Origin: Euzebya sp051004735 | GTDB lineage: Bacteria > Actinomycetota > Nitriliruptoria > Euzebyales > Euzebyaceae | Reading direction: 5' to 3' | Length of the DNA: 64,000 nucleotides | Assembly: GCA_051004735.1 (NCBI GenBank) | Contig: JBPCKA010000069.1 | Coordinates: forward strand, 135,169-199,168 | Part shown: piece after piece, positions 43,587 through 52,319 of the stretch | Position numbering within the stretch: the stretch's first letter is position 1 | Layout of the letters: every line of letters starts with the position of its first letter | Notes under the pieces: generated by a model | What the model saw: the letters and a program-made list of their open reading frames with translations, nothing else | What the model was told of the DNA's origin: nothing | Databases searched by the model: none | Made by a program: the position numbers and the translations under genes

Positions 43587-44006
43587 ATGCCGGAGGTGAT
43601 GATCGATGCTCCCGACGGGCCTGGGCCCCTGGCGGCAATGCTGGGGGGGTTGCTGCGTGCGAACCTTCAGGCAGAACCGGTCAAGGCCGCGCTGGTGACC
43701 CGCACGACCGGCACGGTTGCCATCACTGTGACCGACACCTTTGAGGAGTTGTGCCTGCGGTTCGACGGCGCTGATCTGTGGGTGCAGACCGATTGCGACC
43801 AGCCGGATCTGCGACTCAAGGGAACGGCGGATGTGATCATGGGCCTGTCCACCATGCCGCTGCGCTTCGGCCTTCCCGATCTGCTGTCCGGTGGCGGTCG
43901 GGTGATGACCGGGCGATGGGTCAGCGGAGGCCTAGAAATCCACGGCCTGCCGCGTGGAGCGCCCCTGCTGCGCACCCTGTTGAGTCTGCTCAGCGTCATC
44001 TCGTGA
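43587..44006 (+). CDS. hypothetical protein, possible SCP2-like fold
   Basis: 139 residues, ATG two bases after the CPBP stop. Soluble, no catalytic motif. The pattern 'PDLRLKGTADVIMGL...GRVMTGRWVSGGLEIHGL' (quoted in parts) resembles SCP2/sterol-carrier-like proteins, in which a D..l.G....l.....g pattern is followed by G.l.i.G, but the match is weak. Probably co-transcribed with the CPBP protease and ended by the hairpin at 44018. Confidence 0.5.
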   Translation: MPEVMIDAPDGPGPLAAMLGGLLRANLQAEPVKAALVTRTTGTVAITVTDTFEELCLRFDGADLWVQTDCDQPDLRLKGTADVIMGLSTMPLRFGLPDLLSGGGRVMTGRWVSGGLEIHGLPRGAPLLRTLLSLLSVIS

Positions 44007-44017
44007 TGCGCCGCCCG

Positions 44018-44043
44018 GCAGGCGTTTAGGGGTCCACGCCTGC
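44018..44043 (+). terminator. stem-loop downstream of the CPBP operon
   Basis: GCAGGCGT / ACGCCTGC, eight perfect pairs with a ten-base loop, 12 bp after the stop. No T-run follows, as is common in GC-rich actinobacteria. Confidence 0.5.
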
Positions 44044-44108
44044 GCCTCATAGAATCCCCTGGCCCCCCGGAACCGGCCGGCGCAGTCGCACACATCACAG
44101 GGAGAGCC

Positions 44109-45878
44109 GTGGATCGGATCGAGAATGTCGGAGTCGTCGGCTGCGGAACCATGGGCTCGGGGATCTGTGAGGTGGTGGCCCGCGGAGGGATGCCCGTGCG
44201 GTTCGTGGAGGTCAGCGATGAGTTGGTGCAGCGCGGGCTGGATCTGATCGAGGGGTCATTGCAGCGTGCGGTGGACCGGGACAAGTTGTCGGTGGCGGAC
44301 AAGGACACGATCTTCGGCCGCATTTCAGGTGACACCGACGTGGCGACCCTAGCGGACTGTGACCTGGTTCTTGAGGCGGTTCCCGAGGTCCTTGAACTGA
44401 AGCAGCAGACCTTCCGCAAGCTGGAGCGGGTCCTGCGTCCCGACGCGATCGTCGCCACCAACACCTCGTCTTTGGGCGTGATCGACGTCGCGGTGCAGAC
44501 CACCCGTCCCGACCGGGTCCTTGGGTTCCACTTCTTCAACCCCGCCCCGGTGATGGAACTGGTCGAGATGATCACGACCGTGGTGACCCGCCCTGAAGTG
44601 GTCGAGTTGGCCAAGCAGTTCGCCACCGATCTGGGCAAGACACCGATCGTGGTCCGGGACCGAGCCGGCTTCATCGCCAACCTGCTGCTGTTCCCCTACC
44701 TCAACCAGGCGGTCGGGATGGTGGAGGAGGGATATGCCACCCGCGAGGACATCGACGCGGCCATGCGGTTTGGCACCGGTCACCCCATCGGACCGATCGG
44801 CCTGGTCGACCTGCTCAGCATCGATTCGACCGACTCGATCCTGGAGCGCATGTATGAGCAGTTCAAGGACGTGCGTTACGCTCCCAAGCCGATCATCCGT
44901 CAACTGACCACGGCCGGGTTCCTGGGCCGCAAGACCGGCAGAGGATTCTACAACTACGACGGCCCCAATTCCTCGACCATCGTTGCTGATGATTCCGGCT
45001 ACATCGAACAGCTGGACATGGACACCATCTCAGCCTGGGGCACGATCGGGGTGCTGGGGACAGGAACCATGGCGTCGGGTATCGCCGAGGTCTGTGCCAA
45101 GGCCGGCTACGACGTGGTCATCCGCGGACGCAGCACGGACAAGGCCGAGGCGGCGAAGGCCCGGATCGCGGGGTCGATGGACCGCATGATCCAGAAAGGG
45201 CGCATGCAACCGGAGGCAGCCCAGGAGGTGCTCGGCCGGGTCGCGACCACCGATTCGTTGGCCCACTTCGCCGAGTGCGACATGGTCCTTGAGGCAGTCG
45301 CAGAGCAGTTGGACGTCAAACGTCCGTTGTTCGCCGAGATGGACAAGATCACCAAGCCAGACTGTGTGCTGGCGACCACGACCTCATCGCTGCCGGTCAT
45401 CGAGTTGGCCATGGCCACCAACCGCCCCGAGAAGGTCGTCGGCCTGCACTTCTTCAACCCCGCGGCCATCATGAAACTGGTCGAGGTTGTCCCGACGGTG
45501 CGGACCGACGACACCACCCTGATGGCGGCCCGAGCGATCACGAAGAAGATCGGTAAGCACGGTGTGCTGTGCCGGGACCGGGCAGGATTCATCGTCAACG
45601 CGCTGTTGTTTCCGTACCTCAACGACGCCATCAGGATGCTTGAGGACGGCTACGCGACCAGCATCGAAATCGACGCGGCGATGAAGCTGGGGTGCGGGCA
45701 CCCCATGGGACCGTTTGCATTGATGGATATCGTGGGGTTGGACGTCACGCTGGAGATCTGCCGGGCCCTGTATGCAGAGTTCCGGGACCCCGGTTTTGAA
45801 CCCGTTCCGCTGTTGGAACATATGGTCAAAGTCGGATATCTGGGCCGCAAGGTCGGACGTGGCTTCTACACGTACTAG
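44109..45878 (+). CDS. tandem-fused 3-hydroxyacyl-CoA dehydrogenase
   Basis: 589 residues from a GTG with GGGAG upstream. Two complete copies of the NAD-dependent dehydrogenase in one chain. Copy 1 (about 1-287): 'GVVGCGTMGSGI', 'HFFNPAPVMELVEM', 'GFLGRKTGRGFYNY'. Copy 2 (about 308-589): 'GVLGTGTMASGI', 'HFFNPAAIMKLVEV', 'GYLGRKVGRGFYTY'. Both keep the Ser/His/Glu/Asn active-site regions. The usual enzyme is a dimer of ~285-residue chains, so this is a covalent dimer of the fatty-acid beta-oxidation or PHB type. No other beta-oxidation gene is adjacent. Confidence 0.9.
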   Translation: MDRIENVGVVGCGTMGSGICEVVARGGMPVRFVEVSDELVQRGLDLIEGSLQRAVDRDKLSVADKDTIFGRISGDTDVATLADCDLVLEAVPEVLELKQQTFRKLERVLRPDAIVATNTSSLGVIDVAVQTTRPDRVLGFHFFNPAPVMELVEMITTVVTRPEVVELAKQFATDLGKTPIVVRDRAGFIANLLLFPYLNQAVGMVEEGYATREDIDAAMRFGTGHPIGPIGLVDLLSIDSTDSILERMYEQFKDVRYAPKPIIRQLTTAGFLGRKTGRGFYNYDGPNSSTIVADDSGYIEQLDMDTISAWGTIGVLGTGTMASGIAEVCAKAGYDVVIRGRSTDKAEAAKARIAGSMDRMIQKGRMQPEAAQEVLGRVATTDSLAHFAECDMVLEAVAEQLDVKRPLFAEMDKITKPDCVLATTTSSLPVIELAMATNRPEKVVGLHFFNPAAIMKLVEVVPTVRTDDTTLMAARAITKKIGKHGVLCRDRAGFIVNALLFPYLNDAIRMLEDGYATSIEIDAAMKLGCGHPMGPFALMDIVGLDVTLEICRALYAEFRDPGFEPVPLLEHMVKVGYLGRKVGRGFYTY

Positions 45879-45929
45879 ATTGGTAGCCCGAACAAACCAT
45901 TTCCGCCACCGACAAGAGAGTCGAGTGAC

Positions 45930-46235
45930 ATGAGCAAGGGTGCGCGCCGCAAGCGCAAGTCTCGGCCCTGGCAGAACCCTGAGGCGCTGCAGGACATGGC
46001 CGACATCTTTTCGCGGTCCAGGATCGACCCGGAGTTGCAGCTTAAGGGCTACGACGTCCAAGAGGTCAGTGAAGATCGTGCCGCAAAGGACTACATCTGT
46101 CCCGATTGTGGCAACATCATTCCTGAGGGGGAGGAACACGTCGTGGTTTTCCCGACCGGTGATCCGGACCTCAGGCGGCACTGGCATACCTATTGCTGGC
46201 GTATCGAGGTCGGCCGTTCCAACGGTGCGGCTTGA
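45930..46235 (+). CDS. small actinobacterial Zn-ribbon-like protein
   Basis: 101 residues with a basic N-terminus (KGARRKRKSRPW). C-terminal half carries a treble-clef-like set of ligands: 'ICPDCGNII', then 'HVVVF' and 'RRHWHTYCW'. Similar short proteins of unknown function occur widely in actinobacteria, often mislabelled ATP/GTP-binding. Stop overlaps a decayed SDR reading. Confidence 0.7.
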   Translation: MSKGARRKRKSRPWQNPEALQDMADIFSRSRIDPELQLKGYDVQEVSEDRAAKDYICPDCGNIIPEGEEHVVVFPTGDPDLRRHWHTYCWRIEVGRSNGAA

Positions 46236-46649
46236 GGCGTAAGGTCGCACTGGTCACGGGCGCGTCGCGTGGCATCGGTGCCGACCACGGTGCAGCCACG
46301 TTCGTGGTACCGACCGATGTGCTGGTCAACAACGCAGGCTGGAACAGCTTCATGGCGCCGCTGGTCGACATGCGTCCAACCGGTTGGGACAAGGGTTTGA
46401 CGCTGAACTTGACAGGCCTTCTGGGCGCTGCAGGAGGCGGGCAAGATCATGCTGGCACAGGGCAGCGGTACGGTGGTCAAGGAACGATCCGGAGCAGGGG
46501 AAGGCGTTCGTTGCGGGGGCGCCCTGGGACGCTGGGGGGAGGCCCAGGAGATCGCCGACGCGATCGGCTTCCTGGCAGGTCCCCATTCCTCCTACATGAC
46601 CGGGCAGACTTTGGTGATCGACGGCGGATTGAGCCTGAATAGCTTTTGA
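46232..46649 (+). pseudogene. decayed short-chain dehydrogenase
   Basis: The frame from TTG 46232 encodes 'KVALVTGASRGIGA', then jumps directly to 'VLVNNAGWNSFMAPLVD' with some 55 residues missing. Near 46428 the homology shifts to another frame: 'AGKIMLAQGSGTVV', then 'LGRWGEAQEIADAIGFLA' and 'YMTGQTLVIDGGLSL'. The catalytic Ser-Tyr-Lys region is gone. Two internal deletions plus a frameshift: not a functional enzyme. Confidence 0.8.
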
Positions 46650-46708
46650 TCGACCCGGGCCCACAGCGCCCACAATGACCGACCTGCAGACCAAGACGAG
46701 GACACCAC

Positions 46709-47683
46709 GTGAGCGGTAGTCAGCACAAGAAGGCCGAAAAGGCCCGCCGACGGGCAGAGCGCGAGAAGGCCCGTGCGGCGGAACGCCGACGCAACCTGAT
46801 GACCGGGATACTGGTCGGGTTCATCCTAATCATCGGTGGGGTGTTGGTGGTCCTCAGTACCAGCAACTCCGATGACGTCGACCTGGAAGCGCTGCAGAGC
46901 GAGGCGTTGGCCTCTGCCAGCGAAGCAGGGGCATTCGACGGATCCGATGCTCCATCGGACGCCGCGGCCGCAAGCGACCAGCCCGATGCTGCGGCCACGT
47001 CGGATGCCACCGACGGTCCAACAGACGCCCAGCCGACGGATGCGGCGGTGGAGCCCGGTGTCCCGGTGGATTCCGGTCTGGCGCCGGTGATCGATGAACG
47101 ACCCCTGGCCTGTGACGGCACGGAACCGGCCAACGCGGGCGACACCCGACCGCAGTATCCGGGCGGTCCCGCACAGGTGCTTGAGGAGGGGGTCGACTAC
47201 TCTGCGGTGATCCAGACCACCTGCGGGACGGTCACGATCGACCTGCTGGCCAGCGACGCCCCCGAGACGGTCAACTCGTTTGTGTTCCTGGCGCAGGAGG
47301 GTTTCTTCGACGGTCTTGAAATGTTCCGCAACGCCACCTCGATCAGCGCCCTGCAGACCGGTGGGGGCAACCAGACCAACTCCTGGCAGATCGGCTACTC
47401 ACTGCCTGATGAGCTCACGGTGGCCGAGACCGAGGGTTACCCCGCGGGCAGCGTCGCGATGGCCAACGCCGGGCCCAACAGTGGCGGAAGCCAGTTCTTC
47501 TTCGTCTATGGCGACGGGTTCCAGGCAGCCCTGGAGTCCGGCGGGCTGGGCCCGACCTTCGCCGTGTTTGCCACCGTCACCGACGGGATGGACGTACTGG
47601 AGCAGATCGGCGACATCGCCGTGGACGGCGAGACACCGACCCAGCGCGTGTACATGGAATCCGTCACCATCCAGGAGAGCTAG
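46709..47683 (+). CDS. membrane-anchored cyclophilin-type peptidyl-prolyl isomerase
   Basis: 324 residues from a GTG. A very basic N-terminus (about 1-30, Lys/Arg/Glu coiled coil) and one membrane helix (about 30-50) precede an Ala/Asp/Ser-rich linker (to about 125) and an extracytoplasmic cyclophilin domain ('TVTIDLLASDAPETVNSF', 'SVAMANAGPNSGGSQFF', 'FAVFATVTDGMDVLEQI'). The FHR motif reads 'MFRNATS', so the catalytic Arg is kept but the His is not. Probably a fold catalyst for exported proteins; followed four bases later by a second cyclophilin. Confidence 0.88.
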   Translation: MSGSQHKKAEKARRRAEREKARAAERRRNLMTGILVGFILIIGGVLVVLSTSNSDDVDLEALQSEALASASEAGAFDGSDAPSDAAAASDQPDAAATSDATDGPTDAQPTDAAVEPGVPVDSGLAPVIDERPLACDGTEPANAGDTRPQYPGGPAQVLEEGVDYSAVIQTTCGTVTIDLLASDAPETVNSFVFLAQEGFFDGLEMFRNATSISALQTGGGNQTNSWQIGYSLPDELTVAETEGYPAGSVAMANAGPNSGGSQFFFVYGDGFQAALESGGLGPTFAVFATVTDGMDVLEQIGDIAVDGETPTQRVYMESVTIQES

Positions 47684-47687
47684 CCAG

Positions 47688-48197
47688 ATGCCGTCGGACA
47701 TGCCGTTCAGCCAACCCGAGCAGGTGCTGGACGATGCCAACACGCATCCCGCAACGCTGGTCACTTCTTTGGGGACTGTTCAGCTGCGGCTGTTCTCCGC
47801 CGAGGCCCCGAAGGCCGCCAACAGTTTTGCCTTCCTGGCCGGCCGAAAGTTCTTCGACGGCACCATCATCCACCGGGTGGTGCCGGGCTTCGTGGTGCAG
47901 ATGGGCGATCCGACCGGCACGGGGACGGGTGGCCCCGGCTACCGGTTCGCCGACGAGTTGGTCTCGGCCCGCAACCGCGGCTACGAACGCGGGACACTGG
48001 CCATGGCCAACGCCGGACCAAACACCAACGGAAGCCAGTTCTTCGTCTGCCTGGACAAGGTCGGGTTGCCGCCCAGCTACACGGTGTTCGGTCAGGTCAC
48101 CGACGGCATGGATGTCGTGGACCAGATCGCGCGCGTTGACCGGCAAGACGAGCAGCCGATCCAAGACGTGGTCGTTGAATCAATCCGCATGGGTTGA
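47688..48197 (+). CDS. ppiB: cytoplasmic cyclophilin-type peptidyl-prolyl isomerase
   Basis: 169 residues from the ATG at 47688. Single-domain cyclophilin with complete active site: 'TIIHRVVPGFVVQMGDP', 'GTLAMANAGPNTNGSQFFVC', and 'YTVFGQVTDGMDVVDQI'. Pairs with the membrane-anchored cyclophilin upstream, an arrangement common in actinobacteria. Confidence 0.92.
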   Translation: MPSDMPFSQPEQVLDDANTHPATLVTSLGTVQLRLFSAEAPKAANSFAFLAGRKFFDGTIIHRVVPGFVVQMGDPTGTGTGGPGYRFADELVSARNRGYERGTLAMANAGPNTNGSQFFVCLDKVGLPPSYTVFGQVTDGMDVVDQIARVDRQDEQPIQDVVVESIRMG

Positions 48198-48207
48198 ACC
48201 GCGGGCC

Positions 48208-48336
48208 TCACTCCAGACGGGCGACTTGCAGGAAACCACCGGAGGTGTCGGCAGGTTGGGGGGCAACCCAGAAGGGGGCGCCATCGGTTCTCCGCAACGC
48301 GGTCAGGGTGATCGAGGCAGCCCCGGTGTAGTGCTC
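48208..48336 (-). other. possible C-terminal gene remnant
   Basis: Directly after the stop of the gene at 48337-48720, the minus strand reads about 40 residues in one frame that look coding ('YTGAASITLTALRRTDG', 'FWVAPQPADTSGGFL') before a stop at 48208. It has no start of its own. Either the end of a deleted gene or chance; no family assigned. Confidence 0.25.
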
Positions 48337-48720
48337 TTAGCTGTCAGTCTCGTCGGTGACGTCCAGGGGTGGCAAATCCTCAAGCGACACGGACTTGCGT
48401 TTGATGCCGCGTTCGTAGTCCTTCATGCGCTGTGGATAGCCGACTTTGCGAGCCTCATACAGCGGGACCCCGTGGTCGTCGCACAGTTTACGAGCCTGCT
48501 TCTCGTGTTTGACGGGTCGTCGCAGGTACTCGCCGTCGCTTGCGACCAGTAGCAGAGTCATCGCATACACGGCAGTGGGAGGTTCGATGAATCCCTCGAT
48601 GCCCTGGCGATCATCAAGGAACTGCTTGAGTTCACCAAGTGCCTGAGTGCTGGGTCCGCGCGTGGCAGAGGACTTGATCTCGTCTCTGTTGCGACGCCGG
48701 AAACGGTCAAACAGTCCCAC
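48337..48720 (-). CDS. conserved hypothetical protein
   Basis: 127 residues, basic N-terminus 'GLFDRFRRRNRDEIK'. Central segment 'YAMTLLLVASDGEYLRRPV' and 'GVPLYEARKVGYPQRMKDY' look well-conserved in style and resemble small uncharacterised actinobacterial proteins. No catalytic motif, signal or membrane helix. Downstream of the epimerase gene on the same strand. Confidence 0.65.
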   Translation of the reverse strand: MGLFDRFRRRNRDEIKSSATRGPSTQALGELKQFLDDRQGIEGFIEPPTAVYAMTLLLVASDGEYLRRPVKHEKQARKLCDDHGVPLYEARKVGYPQRMKDYERGIKRKSVSLEDLPPLDVTDETDS

Positions 48721-48779
48721 CGAGCGGAGTGTACGGCTGCGTTGGAATCCTCGCAGGTCCCTGTCACACCGGACCGGAT

Positions 48780-49223
48780 TCAGCTGGTCGCGGGCGGATC
48801 ATAAGGTCGGCCGGCCAAGGCCGGATCCTGGACCAGTTCCACCAGCACCCCCATCGAGTGTTTGGGATGCAGAAATGCCACCGTGCAGCCCCTGCTGCCG
48901 GGTCGGGGATGGTCCTCCACCAGCCGCACCCCCAACTCCTGCAGTTCCGCGAACGTCGCCTCGATGTCGGCCACGCCGTAGCCGATGTGGTGGACCCCCT
49001 CGCCGTTGCGCTGCAGAAAGCGCGCCACCGGCGAATCCTCACGCGTGGGCGTCAGCAGTTGGATGAACGAGGGGCCAACGGCCAGCAGGGCTTCGGCGAC
49101 GCCGTCGGACTCGATCGTCTCACGATGCGACACCTCGGCCCCATACAGCCGTTGGTGGAAGCTGATTGCTGCCTCCAGATCCTCTACGGCATAGCCGACG
49201 TGGTCGATTCGTTGCAGCTTCAT
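48780..49223 (-). CDS. mce: methylmalonyl-CoA epimerase
   Basis: 147 residues, glyoxalase/VOC fold. Converts (S)- to (R)-methylmalonyl-CoA in propionate metabolism. Metal ligands: His in 'IDHVGYAVEDLEA' (about 8), His in 'VHHIGYGVADIEA' and Glu in 'MGVLVELVQD'. Arrangement and length match bacterial epimerases. The mutase is not in the window. Confidence 0.9.
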   Translation of the reverse strand: MKLQRIDHVGYAVEDLEAAISFHQRLYGAEVSHRETIESDGVAEALLAVGPSFIQLLTPTREDSPVARFLQRNGEGVHHIGYGVADIEATFAELQELGVRLVEDHPRPGSRGCTVAFLHPKHSMGVLVELVQDPALAGRPYDPPATS

Positions 49224-49244
49224 GAGGCGTCCTGGGTGATTGGG

Positions 49245-49955
49245 TCAGTCGCCGGCGAGTCTTGCACGCTGCTGGGAGTCCAGTGAATCCCGCACGAAGT
49301 CCAGATGAGCCTGCAGGTCGTTGTCGTCGGCCGCCAGCCGCAGTCCGGCCAGCCGGTCCTGGGCCATCACCTGCGCGACCGCGATGATCCGCTGCCGGTC
49401 CTCCAGCAGGACGGCGATTCGCAGGATCGACTCCTTATCCAGTGCCTGGATCGTGGTGCGCAGCGCCTCCGGCTGCACGGTGGCCACGAAGTCAGCCATG
49501 ACCAGCCATTCACCGCGGTCCGCCAGCACTCTGCTGATTGCCGCGATCGTGGCAGGTGGCATGGCCACGACCAGATCGCTGACCTTGCGGGGGTCAAGGT
49601 TGATGGCCACGTCAGCCATGAACTCCGGCGACATCCGTGAGCCGATGTCCACCGCCCTGGCCGGCGGGGTCAGCGGGGTCACCCGGGCGCAGAGCACCGG
49701 ACCCAGCGCGGCCTCGCTGAGCTTGGCCGACAGCGCTGCCGGAACCACCGCTGATACGGCGACGGCGCGCTCCCAACTCTCGGTGTGCTCATCGAACAGC
49801 TTTGCGGCGATCTGATCGCGCAGCGTGCGCAGATCCTGCACCCCGATGGATTCCAAGCCGGTGAGATCGCCGGGGTCGAGGTTGGCCAGACGGGCGATCC
49901 GGCGCACCTCCAACTCAGCGGGGGAGTTGTGCAGGTCGACGTCCGGCGTCGTCAC
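49245..49955 (-). CDS. hypothetical protein with repeated helical segments
   Basis: 236 residues, soluble, mostly helical and Leu/Ala-rich. Segments such as 'LDPRKVSDLVVAMPP' and 'ISRVLADRGEWLVMADFV' recall MgtE-N-like or HEAT-like helical repeats but give no firm assignment. Its ATG overlaps the stop of the 75-residue gene upstream by four bases, so the two are made together. Confidence 0.6.
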   Translation of the reverse strand: MTTPDVDLHNSPAELEVRRIARLANLDPGDLTGLESIGVQDLRTLRDQIAAKLFDEHTESWERAVAVSAVVPAALSAKLSEAALGPVLCARVTPLTPPARAVDIGSRMSPEFMADVAINLDPRKVSDLVVAMPPATIAAISRVLADRGEWLVMADFVATVQPEALRTTIQALDKESILRIAVLLEDRQRIIAVAQVMAQDRLAGLRLAADDNDLQAHLDFVRDSLDSQQRARLAGD

Positions 49956-50179
49956 GGTTGGATCAGCCGCCGCACGATGCCCCTGAATGGTCGAGGTACC
50001 AGGCGCAATGCGTGGTCGACCGATTCCATGACAGCCACCGACTGACGGTGGCTTTCAGCCAGCACTGCGTCGGTCAGCCTGGTCACCACCGCAGGGTCCA
50101 GGGTCTGCAGGGACGGCGGTGGATCAGCGTTCAGGACGGTGGCCAGGCGGCTGACCTCCGGGTTGGGTGAGGTGCTCAT
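49952..50179 (-). CDS. small hypothetical protein coupled to the downstream gene
   Basis: 75 residues: 'SRLATVLNADPPPSLQ', then 'AVLAESHRQSVAVMESVD' and a basic end 'PRPFRGIVRRLIQP'. No family recognised. Overlaps the next start (ATGA), which supports reality despite the size. Divergent from a sialidase-like pseudogene. Confidence 0.55.
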   Translation of the reverse strand: MSTSPNPEVSRLATVLNADPPPSLQTLDPAVVTRLTDAVLAESHRQSVAVMESVDHALRLVPRPFRGIVRRLIQP

Positions 50180-50277
50180 TCAGGGCAGATGGTGCCACGT
50201 GGTGCTGGCGCATAGAAAGGTTGGTCTGTTTCCTCGCCGGTGAAGAAGACCGAGGGGTCGGTGTCGAACATCGCTGC

Positions 50278-50793
50278 ATGCGTACTCGACTGGTTCTGCT
50301 CGTGTCGGTGGCCCTGTTGGCGTCAGCTGCGTCGCGCCGCCACCGTTGGCCTTTGATGACCGGGTCACGATCGACACCGACCGGGCGGGGGGCGAGCCCG
50401 TCAGTGTCGTGGTGCAGGATGGGTTCGATTTCGATCTCAAGCCATGCCGGCACGGCGCACGTCGGCCTGTCCGCCGGTCCTCACTCGGCAACCTCGACCG
50501 GGTTCAGCGACCCCGACTACGCCCTCGACCAGGCCGGCACGATCTACAACGTCGAGAGGCCAGCGGTCCACGTGGGCCAGGTCTGCCTGTCGGGCACGAC
50601 CTGCAATGCCTCGCCCAACTTCCCTGCCGGTGACCGTCGCCTGGGCTACTTCTTCACCGTCAACTTCGATGCCAACGACCGGATCTTCATCGGCGCCTCC
50701 GCCGGTGTGGCACCGTTGCTTGACGCGCCGCTGGAGTTGGAGCCCACACGATGCCTGTTCGGAACGGCGGGAACACCCCTCTGCGATCTCTGA
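50278..50793 (+). pseudogene. decayed secreted sialidase/BNR-type protein
   Basis: ATG 50278 starts a signal peptide (MRTRLVLLVSVALLASAA). The sequence then makes sense in another frame ('LAFDDRVTIDTDRAG', 'EPVSVVVQDGFDFDL') and returns to the first frame with 'SHAGTAHV', 'SATSTGFSDPDYALDQAG' and 'TIYNV', typical of actinobacterial sialidase/BNR proteins. The end 'GYFFTVNFDANDRIFIG' matches their C-terminal region. Most of the 500-plus residue protein is missing, so small and large deletions have destroyed it. Confidence 0.65.
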
Positions 50794-51260
50794 GTTGCCT
50801 GCTGCTGGCCGGTCTCCTGGTCGGGGCGTGTACCGGGGGAACGCAAAGCGCTACGGACAGCGCGTCGGCGGTTCCCACGGACCCCAATGCGCTGTATGAG
50901 GGGTTCGTGGACTGCGAACCATCGCCCGAGAGCATCGAGTTTCAGCCCATCGAGGGGCTGGTCATGCCCGACGGGCTGGTGGTGACCAATGTCAGCGAGG
51001 CCGGCCCACTGGTCCAGGTGACGGGTTTCATCGACCAGACCCCCGTTGACATTCGCGATCTCTACGCCGAGGACGCCCAGTTGGTGTACCTGGAGGACGA
51101 GGGATTCGAAGCGGAGATCCTGATCGACTCCGGGGATTTCCGGACCTTCCTCAAGGCCTCGATCCGCTGTCGTACCGGCAGCGTGATGTCACTGATCCGG
51201 GCCCCCGACGACGACGCCGGTGCCCTGCCCGTCCCCGGCCAGCAGGCCGGCGGGCCCTGA
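50751..51260 (+). CDS. hypothetical lipoprotein
   Basis: 169 residues. N-terminal type II signal peptide with lipobox 'LLLAGLLVGAC' (Cys about 27) followed by a Thr/Ser-rich linker and a soluble domain of about 120 residues without a recognised family. It should be a lipid-anchored surface protein. Its 5' end overlaps the decayed sialidase by 43 bp, suggesting the deletion there also changed its upstream region. Confidence 0.7.
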   Translation: MPVRNGGNTPLRSLSCLLLAGLLVGACTGGTQSATDSASAVPTDPNALYEGFVDCEPSPESIEFQPIEGLVMPDGLVVTNVSEAGPLVQVTGFIDQTPVDIRDLYAEDAQLVYLEDEGFEAEILIDSGDFRTFLKASIRCRTGSVMSLIRAPDDDAGALPVPGQQAGGP

Positions 51261-51278
51261 CGGTCCTGCGGGGGGCTT

Positions 51279-52133
51279 TCACCCGCCGGGTCCAGGTCCC
51301 TGGCAACCCGGACACCAGTACGTCACCCGGGCATGCTCGCCCTGCGAGGCCACCCGGATCGTCTGCCCGCAACGGGGACACCCGCGGCCGGCTTTGCCAT
51401 AGACCCACACCGCATCTGAACTGCGCATCGGGGATCGGCGAACGTCGGCGGGCCGGCGTGTGGTGATGCGATGAGATCCCCCGTGGGCCACGTTTGCCCG
51501 CAGCAGGTCGCTGGCGGTGTGGAGTAGGCCGCTAAGGGTGTTCTGCCCTAGGTCGCCGACGAGAGCCCATGGATCCACCGCGTGGATGAACAGCACCTCG
51601 TTCTTGTAGACGTTGCCCACCCCGGCCAGAACCCGCTGGTCCAGCAACGCCTCACCAATCGGTCGATCGGCCAGCGACAACAATGTCCTCTCGGCCCGAC
51701 CCAGGTCCACCGGTCCCACTGCGCCGTAGGCCAACGGGTCCGGGCCAAGGGTCGCCAGGGACGGGTGCTGCGCCACCTGCGCTGCACTCAGCAGTTCCAC
51801 GACCGGCACGCTGAAGGCGACGGCATTGAGCTCGGTGGTGGACAGAACCAGCCGGGCCAGCCGAGCAGGTTTGCGCCAACGTGCCCCCGGTGGATACAGA
51901 TGCCACGAGCCGGTCATGCGCATATGGGTGTGCAACGCCAGGTCGGAAGGGGCGAACCAATGCAGCAGATGCTTGCCCCGTGACTCGACCCGCGCGACCT
52001 CCTGGCCCGCCAACCGTTGCGGCAGCAGGCGCTGCACCTGGGGAACGGAGGTCCGCACACCGGTGATGACCTTGCCTGCCAGGGCGGCATGCTGGGCCAC
52101 GGCCGACCGGAAGATCGTGTCGCCCTCAGGCAT
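51279..52133 (-). CDS. nei: Fpg/Nei family DNA glycosylase (Nei2/Nei8-type)
   Basis: 284 residues from the ATG at 52133, because the mature protein must begin Pro-Glu ('MPEGDTIFRSA'); the open frame upstream to 52382 is not coding. Bifunctional base-excision enzyme for oxidised pyrimidines: Pro2/Glu3 catalytic pair, 'VESRGKHLLHWF', H2TH region 'LDQRVLAGVGNVYKNEVLF', and a C-terminal zinc finger 'CPRCGQTI' ... 'YWCPGC'. Divergent from the small gene at 52320. Confidence 0.92.
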   Translation of the reverse strand: MPEGDTIFRSAVAQHAALAGKVITGVRTSVPQVQRLLPQRLAGQEVARVESRGKHLLHWFAPSDLALHTHMRMTGSWHLYPPGARWRKPARLARLVLSTTELNAVAFSVPVVELLSAAQVAQHPSLATLGPDPLAYGAVGPVDLGRAERTLLSLADRPIGEALLDQRVLAGVGNVYKNEVLFIHAVDPWALVGDLGQNTLSGLLHTASDLLRANVAHGGSHRITTRRPADVRRSPMRSSDAVWVYGKAGRGCPRCGQTIRVASQGEHARVTYWCPGCQGPGPGG

Positions 52134-52319
52134 GACGGCCGCTTCGGTCCATTCCGGAGCCATCGTATCGGGCCCGTCCCCCCTGATGTGTGTCGGTGGT
52201 CGCGACGTGCGACCCGACACGGCGTTACAAGGTGATGTCGTGGCAACAAAGCGTGACGTCGAGAGGTTGGATGCCGATACAGTGACCAGCACCGCGAGCC
52301 CGTGAAAGGGGGCAGGCAC

